Source: Bacteriovorax stolpii (GTDB lineage: Bacteria > Bdellovibrionota > Bacteriovoracia > Bacteriovoracales > Bacteriovoracaceae). Taken from it: DNA of 7,201 bases. Position 1 is the first letter of the stretch, and the number at the start of each line of letters is the position of its first letter. Of this stretch, positions 5,634 through 7,201 are shown piece by piece. The stretch covers positions 1 through 7,201 of the forward strand of contig CAMAYW010000122.1 in NCBI GenBank assembly GCA_945862475.1. Reading direction: 5' to 3'. A program made the position numbers and the translations under genes. Below the pieces are notes generated by a model. That model ran no database searches, was not told the DNA's origin, and worked only from the letters and a program-made list of their open reading frames with translations.

Positions 5634-6719
5634 ATGTTCATTTATGACTCCACTTCTATTGCGTTTATTCAAAAAGCCGAAAAGATTCTTAAAGAAATTC
5701 TTATTCAATCAGGAATCCAAGTTAAAAAAAGTCGTTTTGAAATAAATCGCTATCTGTATCCAATAGATGTTGTCGTTTTTGATGGTCTTGAATGGGGTCA
5801 TTTTAATTCTTCTTATTTCCAAATTGCTTTGAATAGAAAACTCATCTACATGGCAAAAGATTCCGTCGTAAGAGATGTTTTAAAACATGAACTAGCTCAC
5901 TATCTAACCCATATTTTTTATAAAAATGTATCTCCTCATGGAAAAGAATTTCACGAGGTCTGCGAGAAGTTTGGTTTTCCTAAAGAAATTTCGAAGGCCA
6001 CAATGGACATTCAGGAAAGTAATCTATCTAAGGTCGGAGATCTTCAATCTGAAAAAATACTAGAGAAGGTAAAGAAGCTTTTATCTCTTGCCCAGAGTTC
6101 AAATTCCCATGAAGCAGAACTTGCTACACTTAGGGCGAATGAAATTCTTTTAAGACATAATTTGGAATTTCTTCAAGATCCTAACGAACCTATTTATATG
6201 GAAAGACTTCTTCTGAGAAAAAGAAAGGATAGTAAAATTGCGGCTATTTATTCCATCATTAAGCACTTCATCGTGAGACCCGTTATCAGTCAGGGTAAAG
6301 ATTCATGCTGTCTAGAAGTCTCAGGACAATTAACAAATGTTAAATTAGCAAGCTACGTCGTCAATTTTTTAGACCGTGAACTAGATTATCTATGGGAGAG
6401 AAAGAAAATAGACCATAACCTTAAAGGTATTATGGCAAAGAATTCATTTTTTTCTGGAATGGCATTAGGGTTTGATGAAAAAATGAAATTTTCAAAATCT
6501 AACTATTCCGCTGAAGATCAAAAAGCGATTGTCGCAGTTGAGAAGAAACTCGACTTTGATACAAATCTTATCTACCGAAGATTAAGTCATTCACGCTCAG
6601 AACAATCCACAGATAGGAACGCTTTAGAAATTGGAAAAAAAGAGGGCCACAAACTTTCAATACGAACAGCTGTTGAAGACTTAGGTAAAACTCTTTACCT
6701 AACACAACGTAAAGAATAG
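5634..6719 (+). CDS. SprT-like metalloprotease-type domain fused to DUF2786 and DUF7168-like regions
   Basis: This is a cytoplasmic 361-residue protein with no signal peptide or membrane helix. Residues about 5-120 resemble a SprT-like zinc peptidase domain: HELAH at 85-89 (the HExxH motif, with the catalytic Glu present) and a downstream HGKEFHEVCEKFG at 102-114, in which His102 is the expected third zinc ligand. SprT/Spartan relatives act on DNA-protein crosslinks, but this bacterial form has no proven substrate. Residues 141-179 match DUF2786: EKILEKVKKLLSLA, then a His-Glu-Ala-Glu and Ala-rich helix ending in LLRHNLE. Residues about 190-350 match the region that commonly follows DUF2786 (DUF7168-like), ending ALEIGKKEGHKLSI. 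DUF2786 proteins are often found in phages and mobile elements, but no phage genes are seen here. The 8-base gap to the preceding gene and the lack of a good ribosome site suggest translational coupling. An ATG at 5616 in the same frame runs straight into TGA, so 5634 is the start. Confidence 0.87.
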   Translation: MFIYDSTSIAFIQKAEKILKEILIQSGIQVKKSRFEINRYLYPIDVVVFDGLEWGHFNSSYFQIALNRKLIYMAKDSVVRDVLKHELAHYLTHIFYKNVSPHGKEFHEVCEKFGFPKEISKATMDIQESNLSKVGDLQSEKILEKVKKLLSLAQSSNSHEAELATLRANEILLRHNLEFLQDPNEPIYMERLLLRKRKDSKIAAIYSIIKHFIVRPVISQGKDSCCLEVSGQLTNVKLASYVVNFLDRELDYLWERKKIDHNLKGIMAKNSFFSGMALGFDEKMKFSKSNYSAEDQKAIVAVEKKLDFDTNLIYRRLSHSRSEQSTDRNALEIGKKEGHKLSIRTAVEDLGKTLYLTQRKE

Positions 6720-6731
6720 AATTTTTATTTC

Positions 6732-6739
6732 AAAGGAAG
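6732..6739 (+). promoter_or_regulatory. Ribosome binding site supporting a GTG start
   Basis: AAAGGAAG ends 5 bases before the GTG at 6745. It supports this start for the DUF423 protein over the internal ATG at 6769, which has no such site. Confidence 0.7.
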
Positions 6740-6744
6740 TTTTC

Positions 6745-7131
6745 GTGACCATACAACCTCAAACTAGAATGATCCTCGTTACCGCATCATGGATGTTGGG
6801 TCTAGCTGTTCTGATCGGAGCTTTCGGCGCCCATGGCCTAAAGTCCATGGTTACACCTGAAAAGCTCGTGACTTTTGAAACTGGTGTTCGCTATCACTTC
6901 TATCATGCATTCGGTCTTCTCTTTTTAGGCATGATTCACCACTCTTTTTCTAACCTCAAACTCAATGTTTCACTCTACGCATTTCTCGTTGGAATTTTTT
7001 TATTCTCATTTAATTGCTACCTCTACGTACTGACGGACTTAAAGGTTTTTGCCATGATTGTCCCTGTAGGTGGTCTCTTGTTTACTTTGGGATGGGTTTA
7101 TTTAGGATTTAGCTTACTAAAGCTTCGGTAG
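6745..7131 (+). CDS. DUF423 (YwdK-type) small integral membrane protein
   Basis: This 128-residue protein has about four transmembrane helices (10-32, 50-66, 75-95, 101-123). The family signatures are clear: GAFGAHGLK at 25-33, F-x-T-G-V-x-YH at 44-51 followed by His54 in the second helix, an FSFNCYLYVL segment in place of the usual FSGSLYLL, and the VPVGGLLFTLGW ending at 106-117. The length is normal for the family, whose biochemical role is unknown. The start is GTG with a good ribosome site. It lies 25 bases after the SprT-like/DUF2786 gene on the same strand and may share its transcript. Its last 15 bases overlap the tail of a convergent - strand gene. Confidence 0.93.
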   Translation: MTIQPQTRMILVTASWMLGLAVLIGAFGAHGLKSMVTPEKLVTFETGVRYHFYHAFGLLFLGMIHHSFSNLKLNVSLYAFLVGIFLFSFNCYLYVLTDLKVFAMIVPVGGLLFTLGWVYLGFSLLKLR

Positions 7132-7201
7132 ACCAAAGCCACAATTCTTCTTTAAATACTGATCAAACTCTTCGTCTGTTGGGAATTTAAATTCTATAGG
7201 A
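7117..7201 (-). CDS. C-terminal end of an unidentified - strand gene (5' part outside window)
   Basis: One - strand frame is open from the window edge to a TAG at 7117-7119, encoding 27 residues that end KKNCGFGLPKL. The other two - strand frames contain stops here, and no + strand frame stays open beyond the DUF423 stop. The mixed charged and aromatic composition (EFKFPTDEEFDQYL) looks like real coding sequence, but the piece is too short to assign a family. It would overlap the DUF423 gene tail-to-tail by 15 bases. Confidence 0.5.
   Translation of the reverse strand, partial: PIEFKFPTDEEFDQYLKKNCGFGLPKL

Overview
The window is gene-dense and moderately AT-rich, and has no gene-free stretch over 300 bases. 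It holds eight protein-coding genes, two of them cut by the window edges. I saw no tRNA, rRNA, CRISPR array, insertion sequence or prophage structure. The SdhA/SdhB type, the many exported cysteine-paired hypothetical proteins (one opening its mature part with a Cys-Pro-Asp-Leu-Ala-Gly-like motif) and the base composition fit a Bdellovibrionota-type bacterium, perhaps Bacteriovorax-like. That assignment is inference from gene style, not proof.

Left part (1-1957, + strand): the 3' end of sdhA and a complete sdhB, the flavoprotein and iron-sulfur subunits of succinate dehydrogenase/fumarate reductase. They form one operon that ends in a strong intrinsic terminator. The membrane anchor gene (sdhC) is expected upstream, outside the window.

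Middle part (1956-5001, - strand): three genes read leftwards. In transcription order they are a large exported protein with an 18-cysteine ladder, a small exported four-cysteine protein, and a single-pass membrane protein with a cytoplasmic FHA domain. An unusual pair of overlapping inverted repeats lies just beyond the stop codon of the cysteine-ladder gene.

Right part (5170-7131, + strand): transcribed divergently from the cysteine-ladder gene are a small exported four-cysteine protein, a cytoplasmic SprT-like/DUF2786 protein 8 bases downstream, and a DUF423 membrane protein 25 bases further on. These three are probably co-transcribed. At the right edge a - strand gene enters, and its tail overlaps the tail of the DUF423 gene.

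Only the sdh genes have a well-defined function. The most novel-looking item is the cysteine-ladder protein. The FHA protein is also notable because the usual phosphate-binding arginine of the domain appears to be replaced by serine.
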